Positions 42,937 through 56,233 of a stretch of 64,000 nucleotides of DNA are shown in pieces (the first letter of the stretch is position 1; each line of letters starts with the position of its first letter). A program made the position numbers and the translations under genes. The stretch is from Pseudomonas maioricensis. GTDB taxonomy: Bacteria; Pseudomonadota; Gammaproteobacteria; Pseudomonadales; Pseudomonadaceae. The stretch covers positions 60,220 to 124,219 of the forward strand of contig NZ_LOHG01000014.1 of assembly GCF_022790535.1 (NCBI RefSeq), written 5' to 3'. The notes below the pieces were generated by a model, which had not been told where the DNA came from, did not search any database, and saw nothing but the letters and a program-made list of their open reading frames with translations.

Positions 42937-44274
42937 TCAGCTCAAACTTTGGTCATTCGTCGGTGGCACCCAGTGCAACATCCAGCTTTCAGGGCCGCAA
43001 ACATTGAGTGCGGGCAGGTTCGCCACGGCCAAAAACTCGCCCTCGCGGAACAGCAGCGGCAATCGGCCGCGGACAAATAACGGTATTTCGCACTCATTGA
43101 GCAGCCGTTTCAGGTCGCGATGCCCTCGGCCGGGCAGGTTCAGAATTTCCCCACCAAGACGATAACGCACCTCCAGGGCGCCAGAAGGTACGTCACCCTC
43201 AATGAAAAGCTGACCATTACCCGGCAGCTCCAACGGCCGACGCGCATCGGTCCAGATCCCGGCGGTTTGCATCGGCTGCAACCAGTCATCGGAAAGCCAC
43301 CAGATGCGCCCTTGATCGCGGTGCAATTCGCCATCAGTGAGACGCCAGACAGGACGCCCTCCCTGCCCTGCGTCGCGAAGCGTTTCCCAGCCAGCCCAAT
43401 GACCGCTGTCTGGCAGACGGGTCAGCGGTGCCAGCCAGTGGCGCAATGCATTGCGCTGACGCGCGGGCGACAGATCAGCCAGCTCAGCCAAAGACAGCGA
43501 GGGCAGCGTGAGCCACGCGAATGCATGGGCTGACTCCGCCGACGCCAGATCGGCCCGGGCCAGTTCCTCAAGCAGCTGCTGCGCTTCATCCAGATGGCTA
43601 GCCGTGCGAGCCATACTCGCCGCTGCCTGCGGCCAGCGGGACTTCAATACGGGTAGCACCTGGTTGCGCAGATAGTTACGCGAATAATGGACGTCTTCGT
43701 TGCTGGGATCTTCGACCCACTGCAAATGATGCTGACGGGCGTAAGCTTCCAGCTCGTCCCGGGAAATACTCAACAAAGGCCTGAGCAAATACCCTTGCCC
43801 CAACGCGCGGCTCACCGGAATGGCCGCCAGCCCCCGAACCCCCGCTCCGCGCAACAAGCGGAACAGCAGGGTTTCAGCCTGATCGTCCTGATGCTGCGCG
43901 GTTAACAGTACTTCACCTTCAGCAAGGCACTCGCTAAAGGCGGCATAACGCGCATCGCGCGCGGCTTGCTCAAGACTGGCGCCGGGCTCCACCTGCACGC
44001 TGATGACTTGCAAAGGAACGCTCAGCGCCTTGCAAATCTGCTGGCAATGCAGCGGCCATGCGTCAGCTACAACCTGCAGGCCGTGGTGAACATGGATAGC
44101 GTTTAGAGGAGGCAGGTTTTCGCGTTTTGCGAGTTCGGCCAGGAGGTGAAGCAAGACAGTTGAATCCAGGCCGCCGGAGAACCCGATGTGCCAGGCCGGC
44201 GCATTGCGCCAGGGTGCCAGGGCTTGAAGAAGCCTGGCGGGGAGATCATGACCGGGCGGCCTGAATTGGGACAT
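42937..44274 (-). CDS. tilS: tRNA(Ile)-lysidine synthase TilS
   Basis: 445 residues. Converts C34 of the CAU tRNA-Ile to lysidine, using ATP and lysine. PP-loop WHIGFSGGLDSTVLLHLL near residue 30, NAIHVHHGLQ near 60, and TAQHQDDQAETLLFRLLRGA near 125 are all intact. The C-terminal half carries the TilS-specific substrate domain. ORF starts MSQFRPPGHDLPARLLQAL. Confidence 0.96.
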   Translation of the reverse strand: MSQFRPPGHDLPARLLQALAPWRNAPAWHIGFSGGLDSTVLLHLLAELAKRENLPPLNAIHVHHGLQVVADAWPLHCQQICKALSVPLQVISVQVEPGASLEQAARDARYAAFSECLAEGEVLLTAQHQDDQAETLLFRLLRGAGVRGLAAIPVSRALGQGYLLRPLLSISRDELEAYARQHHLQWVEDPSNEDVHYSRNYLRNQVLPVLKSRWPQAAASMARTASHLDEAQQLLEELARADLASAESAHAFAWLTLPSLSLAELADLSPARQRNALRHWLAPLTRLPDSGHWAGWETLRDAGQGGRPVWRLTDGELHRDQGRIWWLSDDWLQPMQTAGIWTDARRPLELPGNGQLFIEGDVPSGALEVRYRLGGEILNLPGRGHRDLKRLLNECEIPLFVRGRLPLLFREGEFLAVANLPALNVCGPESWMLHWVPPTNDQSLS

Positions 44275-44290
44275 CGGCGTCGTCTAACCT

Positions 44291-44380
44291 GTTGGAGCGA
44301 GGCTTGCCCGCGAAAGCGGAGTATCAGTCAGCGTATGTATAAGCTGCAATTACGCCTTCGCGGGCAAGCCTCGCTCCAAC
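44291..44380. repeat. REP-like palindrome, GTTGGAGCGAGGCTTGCCCGCGAA type
   Basis: 24-bp perfect arms (44291-44314 and 44357-44380) with a 42-base centre. It fills the gap between accA and tilS. Confidence 0.85.
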
Positions 44381-44387
44381 AAAAAGA

Positions 44388-45335
44388 TTACAAACCGTAG
44401 CTCATCAAGCGATCATAACGACGAGCCAGCAGCGCATCGTTGTCCAGCTTTTTGAGCATTGCCAGTTGGCTGCTCAATTCCTGACGGATTGCCAGTGCAG
44501 CGGCAGCAGGATCACGATGTGCACCACCCAGCGGTTCGCTGATCACTTTATCAACAATACCCAGACCCTTCAGACGCTCTGCCGTAATGCCCATGGCTTC
44601 GGCTGCGTCAGGAGCCTTTTCGGCGGTTTTCCACAGAATAGAAGCACAACCTTCCGGGGAGATCACCGCGTAAGTGGAATACTGCAGCATGTTGAGCTGA
44701 TCACAGACACCGATTGCCAACGCACCGCCCGAACCACCCTCGCCGATAACCGTGGCGATGATCGGCGTTTTCAGACGCGCCATGACCCGCAGGTTCCAGG
44801 CAATGGCTTCGCTCTGGTTGCGCTCTTCCGCGTCGATACCCGGGTAAGCGCCCGGCGTGTCGATGAAAGTCAGGATCGGCATCTTGAAACGCTCGGCCAT
44901 TTCCATCAGACGGCAGGCCTTGCGATAGCCCTCAGGACGCGGCATACCGAAGTTACGACGAACCTTCTCACGCACTTCACGGCCCTTCTGATGGCCGATC
45001 ACCATAACTGGCTGACCTTCCAGACGTGCAACGCCACCGACGATTGCAGCGTCGTCAGAGAAGTGACGGTCGCCATGCAGCTCATCAAACTCGGTGAAGA
45101 TGTGCTGAATGTAGTCCAGCGTGTACGGACGACGCGGGTGACGCGCCATACGTGCAATCTGCCAACTGGTCAGGTTGCCGAAAATGCTTTCGGTCAGCGT
45201 GTTGCTCTTGTCTTGCAGTCGCGAGATTTCGTCGCCGATGTTCAGCGAGTTGTCATTACCCACCAAGCGCAATTCTTCGATCTTGGCTTGCAGGTCAGCG
45301 ATCGGCTGTTCGAAATCAAGAAAATTCGGGTTCAT
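44388..45335 (-). CDS. accA: Acetyl-CoA carboxylase, carboxyltransferase subunit alpha
   Basis: 315 residues. With AccD forms the carboxyltransferase that makes malonyl-CoA. MNPNFLDFEQPIADLQAKIE at the N terminus, ARHPRRPYTLDYIQHIF near 70, TPGAYPGIDAEERNQSEAIA near 160 and IGEGGSGGALAIGV near 200. Start at 45335 taken as the family N terminus; nine more upstream codons are open. It follows dnaE by 113 bases. Confidence 0.97.
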   Translation of the reverse strand: MNPNFLDFEQPIADLQAKIEELRLVGNDNSLNIGDEISRLQDKSNTLTESIFGNLTSWQIARMARHPRRPYTLDYIQHIFTEFDELHGDRHFSDDAAIVGGVARLEGQPVMVIGHQKGREVREKVRRNFGMPRPEGYRKACRLMEMAERFKMPILTFIDTPGAYPGIDAEERNQSEAIAWNLRVMARLKTPIIATVIGEGGSGGALAIGVCDQLNMLQYSTYAVISPEGCASILWKTAEKAPDAAEAMGITAERLKGLGIVDKVISEPLGGAHRDPAAAALAIRQELSSQLAMLKKLDNDALLARRYDRLMSYGL

Positions 45336-45448
45336 AGGCATCCGTCTTGGGTCGACGGCCAAGAGGCCGGCCGGTTGATCCGTTAGCGCCTTACCTTACG
45401 GGAACAGGCGCATTCAGGTCGAGTTTAAAAAATTCTGGGCTGATGGTT

Positions 45449-48970
<3,522 letters not shown>

Positions 48971-48992
48971 GGAGATCCTATAGCGCTAGAAC

Positions 48993-49023
48993 AAAAACGA
49001 AGGCCCGGATTGTACCGGGCCTT
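48993..49023 (-). terminator. Rho-independent terminator between rnhB and dnaE
   Basis: Stem AAGGCCCGG/CCGGGCCTT, loop of 6, then CGTTTTTG on the reverse strand. It ends the long lpx-rnhB transcript about 20 bases before the dnaE start, so dnaE needs its own promoter or read-through. Confidence 0.85.
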
Positions 49024-49044
49024 TGGCAAAACATCAGCCCACTG

Positions 49045-49695
49045 TCAGCTCAATGGGAAAATCGACGATGAGGACAACGCTGACTGAATCATTGCATCAC
49101 GAGCCGCATAAGCGGCGCGAACAGGCCCGAACGAACGCCGATGAATGGGCGTCGGCCCCAGGCGCGCAAGAGCCTCAAGATGCACTGGGGTTGGATATCC
49201 TTTGTGTCCGCCAATCCCGTAACCCGGATACTTGAGCTCCATGGCCGCCATTTCACGGTCACGGCTGACCTTGGCCAGAATCGACGCAGCGGCTATCGCC
49301 GGGACCTTGGAGTCGCCCTGCACCACCGGCGCACTGGGTACAGACAGCTGAGGGCAGCGGTTACCATCGATCAAGGCCAGCTTCGGCGTGATCATCAAGC
49401 CTTCCACAGCACGCTTCATGGCCAGCATGGTGGCGTGCAGAATGTTCAATTCGTCGATCTCTTCGACTTCTGCCCGGGCAATATGCCAGGACAGCGCCTT
49501 CTCACAGATTTCATCGAACAGCAGTTCCCGTTTGGCCTCGGTCAGCTTCTTCGAATCATTGAGCCCCAGAATCGGGCGGCGCGGGTCGAGAATCACTGCT
49601 GCTGTTACCACCGCACCACACAGCGGACCACGGCCCACTTCATCAACGCCAGCAACCAGTTCCTCGACCAGATTAAAATCCAGACCCATTTGCAT
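49045..49695 (-). CDS. rnhB: Ribonuclease HII
   Basis: 216 residues from 49695. Removes ribonucleotides from DNA. Active-site text AGVDEVGRGPLCGAVV near residue 16 (D and E) and LGLNDSKKLTEAKRELLF near 45; ALIDGNRCP near 113. ATG at 49695 (MQMGLDFNLVEEL) fits homologues; a GTG at 49710 overlaps the lpxB stop as GTGA and would add five residues with coupled translation. Confidence 0.95.
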   Translation of the reverse strand: MQMGLDFNLVEELVAGVDEVGRGPLCGAVVTAAVILDPRRPILGLNDSKKLTEAKRELLFDEICEKALSWHIARAEVEEIDELNILHATMLAMKRAVEGLMITPKLALIDGNRCPQLSVPSAPVVQGDSKVPAIAAASILAKVSRDREMAAMELKYPGYGIGGHKGYPTPVHLEALARLGPTPIHRRSFGPVRAAYAARDAMIQSALSSSSIFPLS

Positions 49696-49706
49696 TGAAC
49701 GCGAAC

Positions 49707-50846
49707 TCACAGTGAAGGCGAATGGCCAATCAGGCTCAACACCGCCTCGGCGGCCTGATTGGATGCATCGCGACGCAAGGTCCGGTGTATTTCGTCAAAG
49801 CCCGCAGTCTGCGCAGCGCCATCATCGAGCAACGGCAGCATCTGCTGCACCAACGCTTCAGCGGTGGCGTCGTCCTGCAACAACTCTGGCACCAGCAGAC
49901 GCTGCGCAAGAAGGTTGGGCAGCGAGACGTAAGGGCTTTTCACCAGACGCTTGAGTATCCAGAAGGTCAGCGGTGCCAGACGATAGGCAACCACCATTGG
50001 ACGCTTGTAAAGCAGTGCTTCCAGTGTCGCGGTGCCCGACGCGATCAATACCGCATCGCAGGCGGCCAGCGCCACGTGGGAGCGGCCATCGAGCAGCAAC
50101 ACCTGCAACTCGCGACCCACCAGTAACTGTTCGATCTGCGCGCGACGCTGCGGACTGGCGCACGGCAGGACGAAACGAACGTCAGGGCGCGCAGCCAGCA
50201 GACGCTCGGCAGCATCGAAGAACAGGCCGCCCAGACGCCCCACTTCACCACCGCGACTGCCCGGCATCAACGCAACGAGCGGGCCATCGCCAAGGCTCAA
50301 CTCGGCGCGCGCGGCAGCACGGTCGGCCTGTAGCGGGATGGTATCCGCAAGCGGATGCCCAACGAACTTGACCGGCACACCTTTCTCTTCGTAAAAACGA
50401 GCTTCGAAAGGCAGCAGCGTCAACATAAGGTCGCAGCCCTCACGAATCTTGAGGACCCGCTTCTGCCGCCACGCCCACACAGACGGACTGACGTAGTGCA
50501 CCGTCTTTATTCCGGCACGACGCAACTGAAGCTCGATATTGAGTGTGAAGTCCGGCGCGTCGATACCAATGAAGACATCAGGTTTCTGATCGATCAGGGT
50601 CTGAATCAACAGCTTGCGCCGGGCCATCAGCTCACGCAGCCGCCCCAGCACTTCGACAAGCCCCATCACCGACAGACGCTCCATCGGGAAGTACGACACC
50701 ATGCCCTCGGCTTCCATCAGCGGACCGCCGACACCGATGAACTGGACATGAGGATGACGCGCCTTGATGGCACGCATGAGGCCAGAGCCGAGAATATCCC
50801 CCGACGCCTCGCCAGCCACTAAAGCGACACGCAATACGCTGGACAT
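49707..50846 (-). CDS. lpxB: Lipid-A-disaccharide synthase LpxB
   Basis: 379 residues. Joins lipid X and UDP-diacylglucosamine to make the lipid A disaccharide; peripheral on the inner membrane. Signature VALVAGEASGDILGSGLM at the N terminus; GIDAPDFTLNIELQLR near 95; YVSPSVWAWRQKRV near 120; LMPGSRGGEVGRL near 197; the GT-B nucleotide site IASGTATLEALLYKRPMVV near 275. Two bases after lpxA. Confidence 0.97.
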   Translation of the reverse strand: MSSVLRVALVAGEASGDILGSGLMRAIKARHPHVQFIGVGGPLMEAEGMVSYFPMERLSVMGLVEVLGRLRELMARRKLLIQTLIDQKPDVFIGIDAPDFTLNIELQLRRAGIKTVHYVSPSVWAWRQKRVLKIREGCDLMLTLLPFEARFYEEKGVPVKFVGHPLADTIPLQADRAAARAELSLGDGPLVALMPGSRGGEVGRLGGLFFDAAERLLAARPDVRFVLPCASPQRRAQIEQLLVGRELQVLLLDGRSHVALAACDAVLIASGTATLEALLYKRPMVVAYRLAPLTFWILKRLVKSPYVSLPNLLAQRLLVPELLQDDATAEALVQQMLPLLDDGAAQTAGFDEIHRTLRRDASNQAAEAVLSLIGHSPSL

Positions 50847-50848
50847 GA

Positions 50849-51625
50849 TTAGCGGGTGATGCCGCGGGTCGAGGTTTGAATAGACTCAAGAAACAGAGCG
50901 ACCTCTGGAAACTGGGCAGCAGGCTCAGCCAGGTCGGCAATAGCCTGATCAACCGTCAATCCCTGGCGATAGACCACTTTGTAGGCCCGGCGCAACGCGT
51001 GAATGGCGTCTTCGGTGAAGCCGCGGCGGCGCATGCCTTCGAAGTTCATGCTCCGCGCTTCGGCAGGGTTGCCGAACACGGTAACAAATGCAGGAACGTC
51101 CTTGCCAATAGCCGTCCCCATACCGGAAAAGCTATGGGCGCCAATATGGCAATACTGATGGACCAGGGTGAAACCGGACAGAATCGCCCAATCCGCAACA
51201 TGCACATGGCCCGCCAACGCGGTGTTGTTGACCAGAATGCAGTTGTTGCCAATGACGCTGTCATGACCGATGTGTGCGTAAGCCATGATCAGGTTGTGGT
51301 CGCCGATCGTGGTTTCAGCACGGTCCTGAATAGTCCCACGGTGAATCGTCACACCCTCACGAATCACGTTGTGATCGCCAATGACCAGGCGCGTCGCCTC
51401 ACCTTTGTACTTGAGATCGGGTGTGTCCTCGCCTACCGATGAGAATTGGTAGATACGATTGTGTTTACCGATCCGGGTCGGGCCGCGCAGGATCACGTGA
51501 GGCCCAACCACTGTACCCTCGCCAATTTCCACACCGGCTCCGATGATCGACCACGGGCCGACCTCCACATTGTCAGCCAGGACGGCTGTCGGATCGATGA
51601 TTGCGCGAGGGTCAATTAAACTCAT
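50849..51625 (-). CDS. lpxA: UDP-N-acetylglucosamine acyltransferase LpxA
   Basis: 258 residues. First lipid A step: 3-O-acylation of UDP-GlcNAc. Left-handed beta-helix hexapeptide repeats through most of the protein (VEVGPWSIIGAGVEIGEGTV). The catalytic His is in LIMAYAHIGHDSVIGNNC near 120. Helical C-terminal domain. Its ATG overlaps the fabZ stop as ATGA. Confidence 0.97.
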   Translation of the reverse strand: MSLIDPRAIIDPTAVLADNVEVGPWSIIGAGVEIGEGTVVGPHVILRGPTRIGKHNRIYQFSSVGEDTPDLKYKGEATRLVIGDHNVIREGVTIHRGTIQDRAETTIGDHNLIMAYAHIGHDSVIGNNCILVNNTALAGHVHVADWAILSGFTLVHQYCHIGAHSFSGMGTAIGKDVPAFVTVFGNPAEARSMNFEGMRRRGFTEDAIHALRRAYKVVYRQGLTVDQAIADLAEPAAQFPEVALFLESIQTSTRGITR

Positions 51626-52062
51626 AGTTTACGTTCCGCACAGATGATTTCTGCGGAGCAAACCGGCTTGCCGTCGACCGAAGCCTGGCATTCGAACTTC
51701 CAGATCTGACGCTTGCAGCTGAGAAACTTCGCTTCAAGAATCAACTGGTCGCCCGGCAGCACAGGCTGGCGGAAACGCAGTTTGTCCGAGCCCACGAAAT
51801 AATACAGTGTGCCATCAGCAGGTTTGGCACCCAGCATTTTAAAGCCAAGGATACCGGCCGCCTGTGCCATCGCCTCAATGATCAACACACCTGGCATGAT
51901 TGGATGCGCAGGGAAGTGCCCGTTGAAAAACGGTTCATTGATGCTGACGTTTTTATAAGCACGAATACTTTTGCTCTCTACATCGAGCTCAACGACACGA
52001 TCCACCAAAAGGAACGGGTAGCGGTGTGGCAAGTATTCGCGAATTTCGTTGATGTCCATCAT
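51622..52062 (-). CDS. fabZ: (3R)-hydroxyacyl-ACP dehydratase FabZ
   Basis: 146 residues, as in P. aeruginosa. Dehydrates hydroxyacyl-ACP in fatty-acid elongation; competes with LpxA for hydroxyacyl-ACP. Hot-dog fold with catalytic His and Glu in FFNGHFPAHPIMPGVLIIEA (about 47-66). MMDINEIREYLPHRYPF starts at 52062; the frame is open 21 codons further up with unlike sequence. Confidence 0.96.
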   Translation of the reverse strand: MMDINEIREYLPHRYPFLLVDRVVELDVESKSIRAYKNVSINEPFFNGHFPAHPIMPGVLIIEAMAQAAGILGFKMLGAKPADGTLYYFVGSDKLRFRQPVLPGDQLILEAKFLSCKRQIWKFECQASVDGKPVCSAEIICAERKL

Positions 52063-52173
52063 TTCGAGGGGAAGCCTGTAGTCAAGATTGGGAGTGCGCG
52101 GCAATTGCGCTGCACTCCTCTGCAAATCAAGGAAGCAATTTATCGGCAGTGCGCGCTTGATATGAAAAAAGTA

Positions 52174-53229
52174 TCAGCCATCTGATGAAGCATTAACGCC
52201 TGAGGTCACTGCCTCAACAATCTTTTCCAGTTTTTGCAGTCGACGCGCCATTTCGTCGAGCTTGCGAATACGTGCAGCGCTTTTACGCCACTCGCCTGCA
52301 GGCTGCATTGCGGTCCCCGATGAGTAAGAACCTGGCTCGGTAATCGAATGGGTCACCATCGTCATGCCGGTGATAAAAACACCATCACAGATGTCGATAT
52401 GCCCAACCAGCCCGACACCACCAGCAAGCATGCAGTGCTTGCCGATTTTGGTGCTTCCGGAGATCCCTACACACGCGGCCATCGCCGTATGATCGCCAAT
52501 CTGTACGTTGTGAGCGATCTGAATCTGGTTATCCAGCTTCACTCCGTTGCCGATGCGGGTGTCAGCAAGCGCGCCGCGGTCAATGGCGGTATTCACGCCA
52601 ATTTCCACATCGTCGCCTATCAGAACACCACCAATCTGGGCAATCTTTTGCCAGATACCCTTCTCGTTGGCAAAGCCGAAGCCTTCACCACCCAGAACAG
52701 CACCCGACTGAATGACCACCCGCTTACCGATGCGCACGTCGTGATAAAGCGTAACCCGTGGAGCGAGCCAGCCGCCCTCACCGATTTCACACCGGGCACC
52801 GATGAAACACTGGGCACCGATGGTAACGCCTGCCGCGATCTGTGCTCCGCTCTCGATCACGGCGAAAGCACCGATGCTCGCAGCGGGATCGATCTGAGCG
52901 TCATCAGCGATGACTGCTGTCGGATGGATTCCGGCAACGGCCTTGGGCTTAGGATCGAACAGATGGGAAATACGCGCATAGGCCAGATACGGATCCGGCA
53001 CCAGCAATGCATCGCCAGCATACGAGTCCGCGTCAGCAGGCTTCAACAGCACTGCCGCGGCTTGAGTATCAACGAGGAATTTACGGTATTGCGGATTTGC
53101 CAGGAAGCTGACCTGACCTGGACCGGCCTCTTGCAAGGTGGCCAGCCCGGTAATTTCTTTATCCTGAGAACCACGTAGCGTGGCCCCCAGGAACTCGGCC
53201 AACTCGCCGAGCTTGATAGTCGCGGTCAT
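52174..53229 (-). CDS. lpxD: UDP-3-O-acylglucosamine N-acyltransferase LpxD
   Basis: 351 residues. N-acylates UDP-3-O-acyl-glucosamine in lipid A synthesis. N-terminal uridine-binding domain (LGELAEFLGATLRGSQDKEI, GPGQVSFLANPQYRKFL), left-handed beta-helix of hexapeptides (residues about 100-290) with the catalytic His region KLDNQIQIAHNVQIGDHTAM near 230. Ends in a short coiled coil (MARRLQKLEKIVEAV). Separated from fabZ by 111 bases. Confidence 0.96.
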   Translation of the reverse strand: MTATIKLGELAEFLGATLRGSQDKEITGLATLQEAGPGQVSFLANPQYRKFLVDTQAAAVLLKPADADSYAGDALLVPDPYLAYARISHLFDPKPKAVAGIHPTAVIADDAQIDPAASIGAFAVIESGAQIAAGVTIGAQCFIGARCEIGEGGWLAPRVTLYHDVRIGKRVVIQSGAVLGGEGFGFANEKGIWQKIAQIGGVLIGDDVEIGVNTAIDRGALADTRIGNGVKLDNQIQIAHNVQIGDHTAMAACVGISGSTKIGKHCMLAGGVGLVGHIDICDGVFITGMTMVTHSITEPGSYSSGTAMQPAGEWRKSAARIRKLDEMARRLQKLEKIVEAVTSGVNASSDG

Positions 53230-53232
53230 AGG

Positions 53233-53736
53233 TTACTTCAGCTGGTTCATGCGCTCGATGACCTGGCGAGTAACGTCGTACTGTGGCTTGACGTCAATCA
53301 CTGCACCGCGCTCGAAGACCAGATCAAATGCACCTTTCTTGATCACTTCTTCCACTGCCTGATCCAGCTTAGGCTTGAGCTGCTTGAGCATCTCACGGTC
53401 GGCAACAGCTTTGGCTTCGTTCAGCTCCTTGGACTGGAACTGGAAGTCACGGGCTTTTTGCTTGAACTCAAGCTCAAGGCGCTCGCGCTCCGGCTGGGCC
53501 ATTTTATCGCCACCGCTTACCAGACGATCCTGGATGCCCTTGGCGCTGCTTTCCAGAGTCTTCAGTTTAGTCAGCTGCGGACCAAACTTCTTCTCGGCAT
53601 CAACGGCGTATTTCTTGGCCGCATCAGATTCAAGCAAAGCCATTTGATAGTTCAGAACGGCAATTTTCATGTCGGCAAAAGCCGGGCCTGCTGCCAGAAC
53701 GGTTGCCAGCAGTACCAATTGAGTCAACTTACGCAC
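53233..53736 (-). CDS. skp: Periplasmic chaperone Skp/OmpH
   Basis: 167 residues. Signal peptide MRKLTQLVLLATVLAAGPAF with likely cleavage AFA/D. The mature part is a long helical coiled coil (residues about 40-130, rich in K/E/Q) of the trimeric jellyfish-type chaperone that carries unfolded outer-membrane proteins. It ends 3 bases before lpxD begins and follows bamA, as in most gammaproteobacteria. Confidence 0.94.
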   Translation of the reverse strand: MRKLTQLVLLATVLAAGPAFADMKIAVLNYQMALLESDAAKKYAVDAEKKFGPQLTKLKTLESSAKGIQDRLVSGGDKMAQPERERLELEFKQKARDFQFQSKELNEAKAVADREMLKQLKPKLDQAVEEVIKKGAFDLVFERGAVIDVKPQYDVTRQVIERMNQLK

Positions 53737-53781
53737 GATGCACTCCTACAGAATTCGCTGTCGTTATCTAAAATCAGACGC

Positions 53782-56154
53782 TTAGAAAGTCTGACCAAGG
53801 GAAAATTGGAAAACCTGGGTTTCAGTATCGTCATCCGGTTTCTTGATCGGCATCGCCAAAGCGAAGCTCAAAGGACCGAGCGCAGTAATCCAGGTCACAC
53901 CTACACCAACGGAACTGGCCATACCGGAGAAGTCGACGTCGTTACATTCAACTTTCTTGCCGTTGAGCGTCCGGTTGGAATTGCAGTTGGTGTCGAACAC
54001 GTTACCCACGTCCCAGAACAAGGAGGTACGCAGGGAGCGTTGGTCTTTGATGAACGGCAGAGGGAACATGACCTCTACGCCACCTTGAACCAGTACGTTA
54101 CCACCGAACGGAAGTGGATCCTGGTCCGGGTCAGCCGCGGTGCCTGGCTTGGTACCGGTACTAGGCGTACTCCGCGGCCCCAGGGTGCTGTCCTTGAAAC
54201 CACGAACCGAGTTGAAGCCACCGGCATAGTAGTTCTCGTAGAACGGCAGACCGGAGGTAGAACCGTAGCCGTCGCCATAACCCAGCTCTGTGTGCAGACG
54301 CAGAGTGTAATTGTCGGTGATCGGGTGGAAGTACTGGGCGCGGTAGTCGAGTTTGTAGAACGACAGGTCGCTGCCCGGCAATGTAGTTTCCAGCACGAGG
54401 CTTTGCGAGTGACCACGCGTCGCCAGTACACCTTTGTTCAGAGTGGACTCGGACCAGCCGATCGAACCCTTGAAGTTCAGGTACTTGTCGCCTTCCTTGT
54501 CCACGAAGTCAAAGATTTCGTCAACGGTGTAGGTACCGGTCTTGATTTCGTCCTGCTGCACGGTCAGGCCGTAAGTCAGACGCGAAGTTTCGTTAATCGG
54601 GTAGCCCATGCTGATACCAGCACCGAGGCTGTCTACCGCATAGCTTGCAACGTCAACATCAAGATCGTCGTAGTCGGTGGTGCGGTAGAATGCGTTGTAA
54701 CCCAGGCTCACACCATCAGCGGTCCAGTACGGATCGACATAGCTGAAGTTGTAGCGGCTCTGGTATTCGCTGCGAGTCAGGCCGATGCTGACCTTGTTAC
54801 CGGTACCGAGGAAGTTGTTCTGGCTGATCGAACCGCCGAGGATCAGACCCGCGCTCTGGGCGAAACCGACACTGGCGGTAATCGAACCGGACGCCTGCTC
54901 TTCTACCGCGTAGTTAACGTCAACCTGATCGTCGGTACCCGGAACAGCCGGAGTCTCAACGTTCACTTCCTTGAAGAAGCCCAGACGATCCAGACGGGTC
55001 TTGGACTGGTCGATCAGATAGGTCGAAGCCCAGCCGCCTTCCATCTGGCGCATTTCACGACGCAACACTTCGTCAGCAGACTTGGTGTTACCGCGGAAGT
55101 TGATACGGTTCACGTAAGCACGCTTGCCAGGATCAACCACGAAAGTGATGTCGACGGTGTGATCTTCATCGTTAGGTGTCGGCACGCCGTTGACGTTGGC
55201 GAAGGTATAACCCTCGTTACCCAGACGGCGAGTGATCAGCTCGGAAGTCGTGGTCATGACCTTGCGGGAGAAGACCTGGCCAGGCTTGACCAGCAGCAGG
55301 GACTTGACCTGATCTTCCGGAACCTTGAGGTCACCGCTCAGCTTGACGGACTTGACGCTGTACTTCTGGCCTTCGTTAACGTTGACCGTGATGTAGACGT
55401 TTTTCTTGTCAGGCGTGATCGACACCTGAGTCGAGGCGATATCCATGTTGATATAGCCGCGATCGAGATAGTACGAACGCAGACGTTCGAGGTCGCCGGA
55501 CAGTTTTTCCCGGGCGTACTTGTCGTCGTTCTTGAAGAATGAAAGCCAGTTGGTGGTCTTGAGTTCAAACAGGTCGATCAGGTCTTCATCAGGGAAAACA
55601 CTGTTACCCACCACGTTGATGTGCTGGATAGACGCGACCGTGCCCTCGTTGATGTTGATCTTCAGACCCACGCGGTTGCGTGGCTGGGCAACGACCTCGG
55701 TCGCGACTTCAGCCGAATAACGACCCTGAGCAACATACTGACGTTGCAGTTCGTTGCGCACACCTTCGAGAGTTGCCCGCTGGAAGATTTCGCCTTCAGC
55801 CAGACCCGACTGTTTCAGACCTTTCATCAGGTCTTCAGTAGAGATGGCTTTGTTGCCCTCGATTTCGATACTCGCGACAGATGGACGCTCGACGACGGTG
55901 ATGACCAGCACGTTGCCGTCACGACCCAACTGAATATCCTGGAAGAATCCGGTTTTAAACAGTGCGCGAGTAGCATCCACCAGACGACCATCATCCGCTT
56001 GCTCGCCAACGTTCAGCGGCAACGCACCAAATACACTGCCCGCGGATACCCGCTGCAGGCCATTGACACGGATATCGGAGATAGTGAAGGACTCGGCGTG
56101 AACTTCGGCAATCATCAGTACGGCAAGAACCGCAGTTAGCAGCAGACGTTTCAT
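53782..56154 (-). CDS. bamA: Outer-membrane assembly factor BamA (Opr86-like)
   Basis: 790 residues. Signal peptide MKRLLLTAVLAVLMIAEVHA. Five POTRA domains (residues about 22-420), then a 16-strand Omp85 barrel with the lid-lock motif SVRGFKDSTLGPR near residue 645. C-terminal FQFSLGQTF ends in Phe as a barrel protein should. Core of the BAM complex that inserts beta-barrels. ATG at 56154 has AAAGGA just ahead. Confidence 0.97.
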   Translation of the reverse strand: MKRLLLTAVLAVLMIAEVHAESFTISDIRVNGLQRVSAGSVFGALPLNVGEQADDGRLVDATRALFKTGFFQDIQLGRDGNVLVITVVERPSVASIEIEGNKAISTEDLMKGLKQSGLAEGEIFQRATLEGVRNELQRQYVAQGRYSAEVATEVVAQPRNRVGLKININEGTVASIQHINVVGNSVFPDEDLIDLFELKTTNWLSFFKNDDKYAREKLSGDLERLRSYYLDRGYINMDIASTQVSITPDKKNVYITVNVNEGQKYSVKSVKLSGDLKVPEDQVKSLLLVKPGQVFSRKVMTTTSELITRRLGNEGYTFANVNGVPTPNDEDHTVDITFVVDPGKRAYVNRINFRGNTKSADEVLRREMRQMEGGWASTYLIDQSKTRLDRLGFFKEVNVETPAVPGTDDQVDVNYAVEEQASGSITASVGFAQSAGLILGGSISQNNFLGTGNKVSIGLTRSEYQSRYNFSYVDPYWTADGVSLGYNAFYRTTDYDDLDVDVASYAVDSLGAGISMGYPINETSRLTYGLTVQQDEIKTGTYTVDEIFDFVDKEGDKYLNFKGSIGWSESTLNKGVLATRGHSQSLVLETTLPGSDLSFYKLDYRAQYFHPITDNYTLRLHTELGYGDGYGSTSGLPFYENYYAGGFNSVRGFKDSTLGPRSTPSTGTKPGTAADPDQDPLPFGGNVLVQGGVEVMFPLPFIKDQRSLRTSLFWDVGNVFDTNCNSNRTLNGKKVECNDVDFSGMASSVGVGVTWITALGPLSFALAMPIKKPDDDTETQVFQFSLGQTF

Positions 56155-56233
56155 GAAGTCCTTTCTTATTCCAACTGGCAATAAACAAACTGCCGCAAAA
56201 TGCGGCAGATTCGCAACTCAGCAAAGCTAAGCT

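Noticed and set aside
53458..55542. 694-residue forward frame antisense to bamA and skp
   Set aside because: Shadow frame: bamA and skp on the reverse strand have complete signal peptides, domains and family similarity over the same bases.
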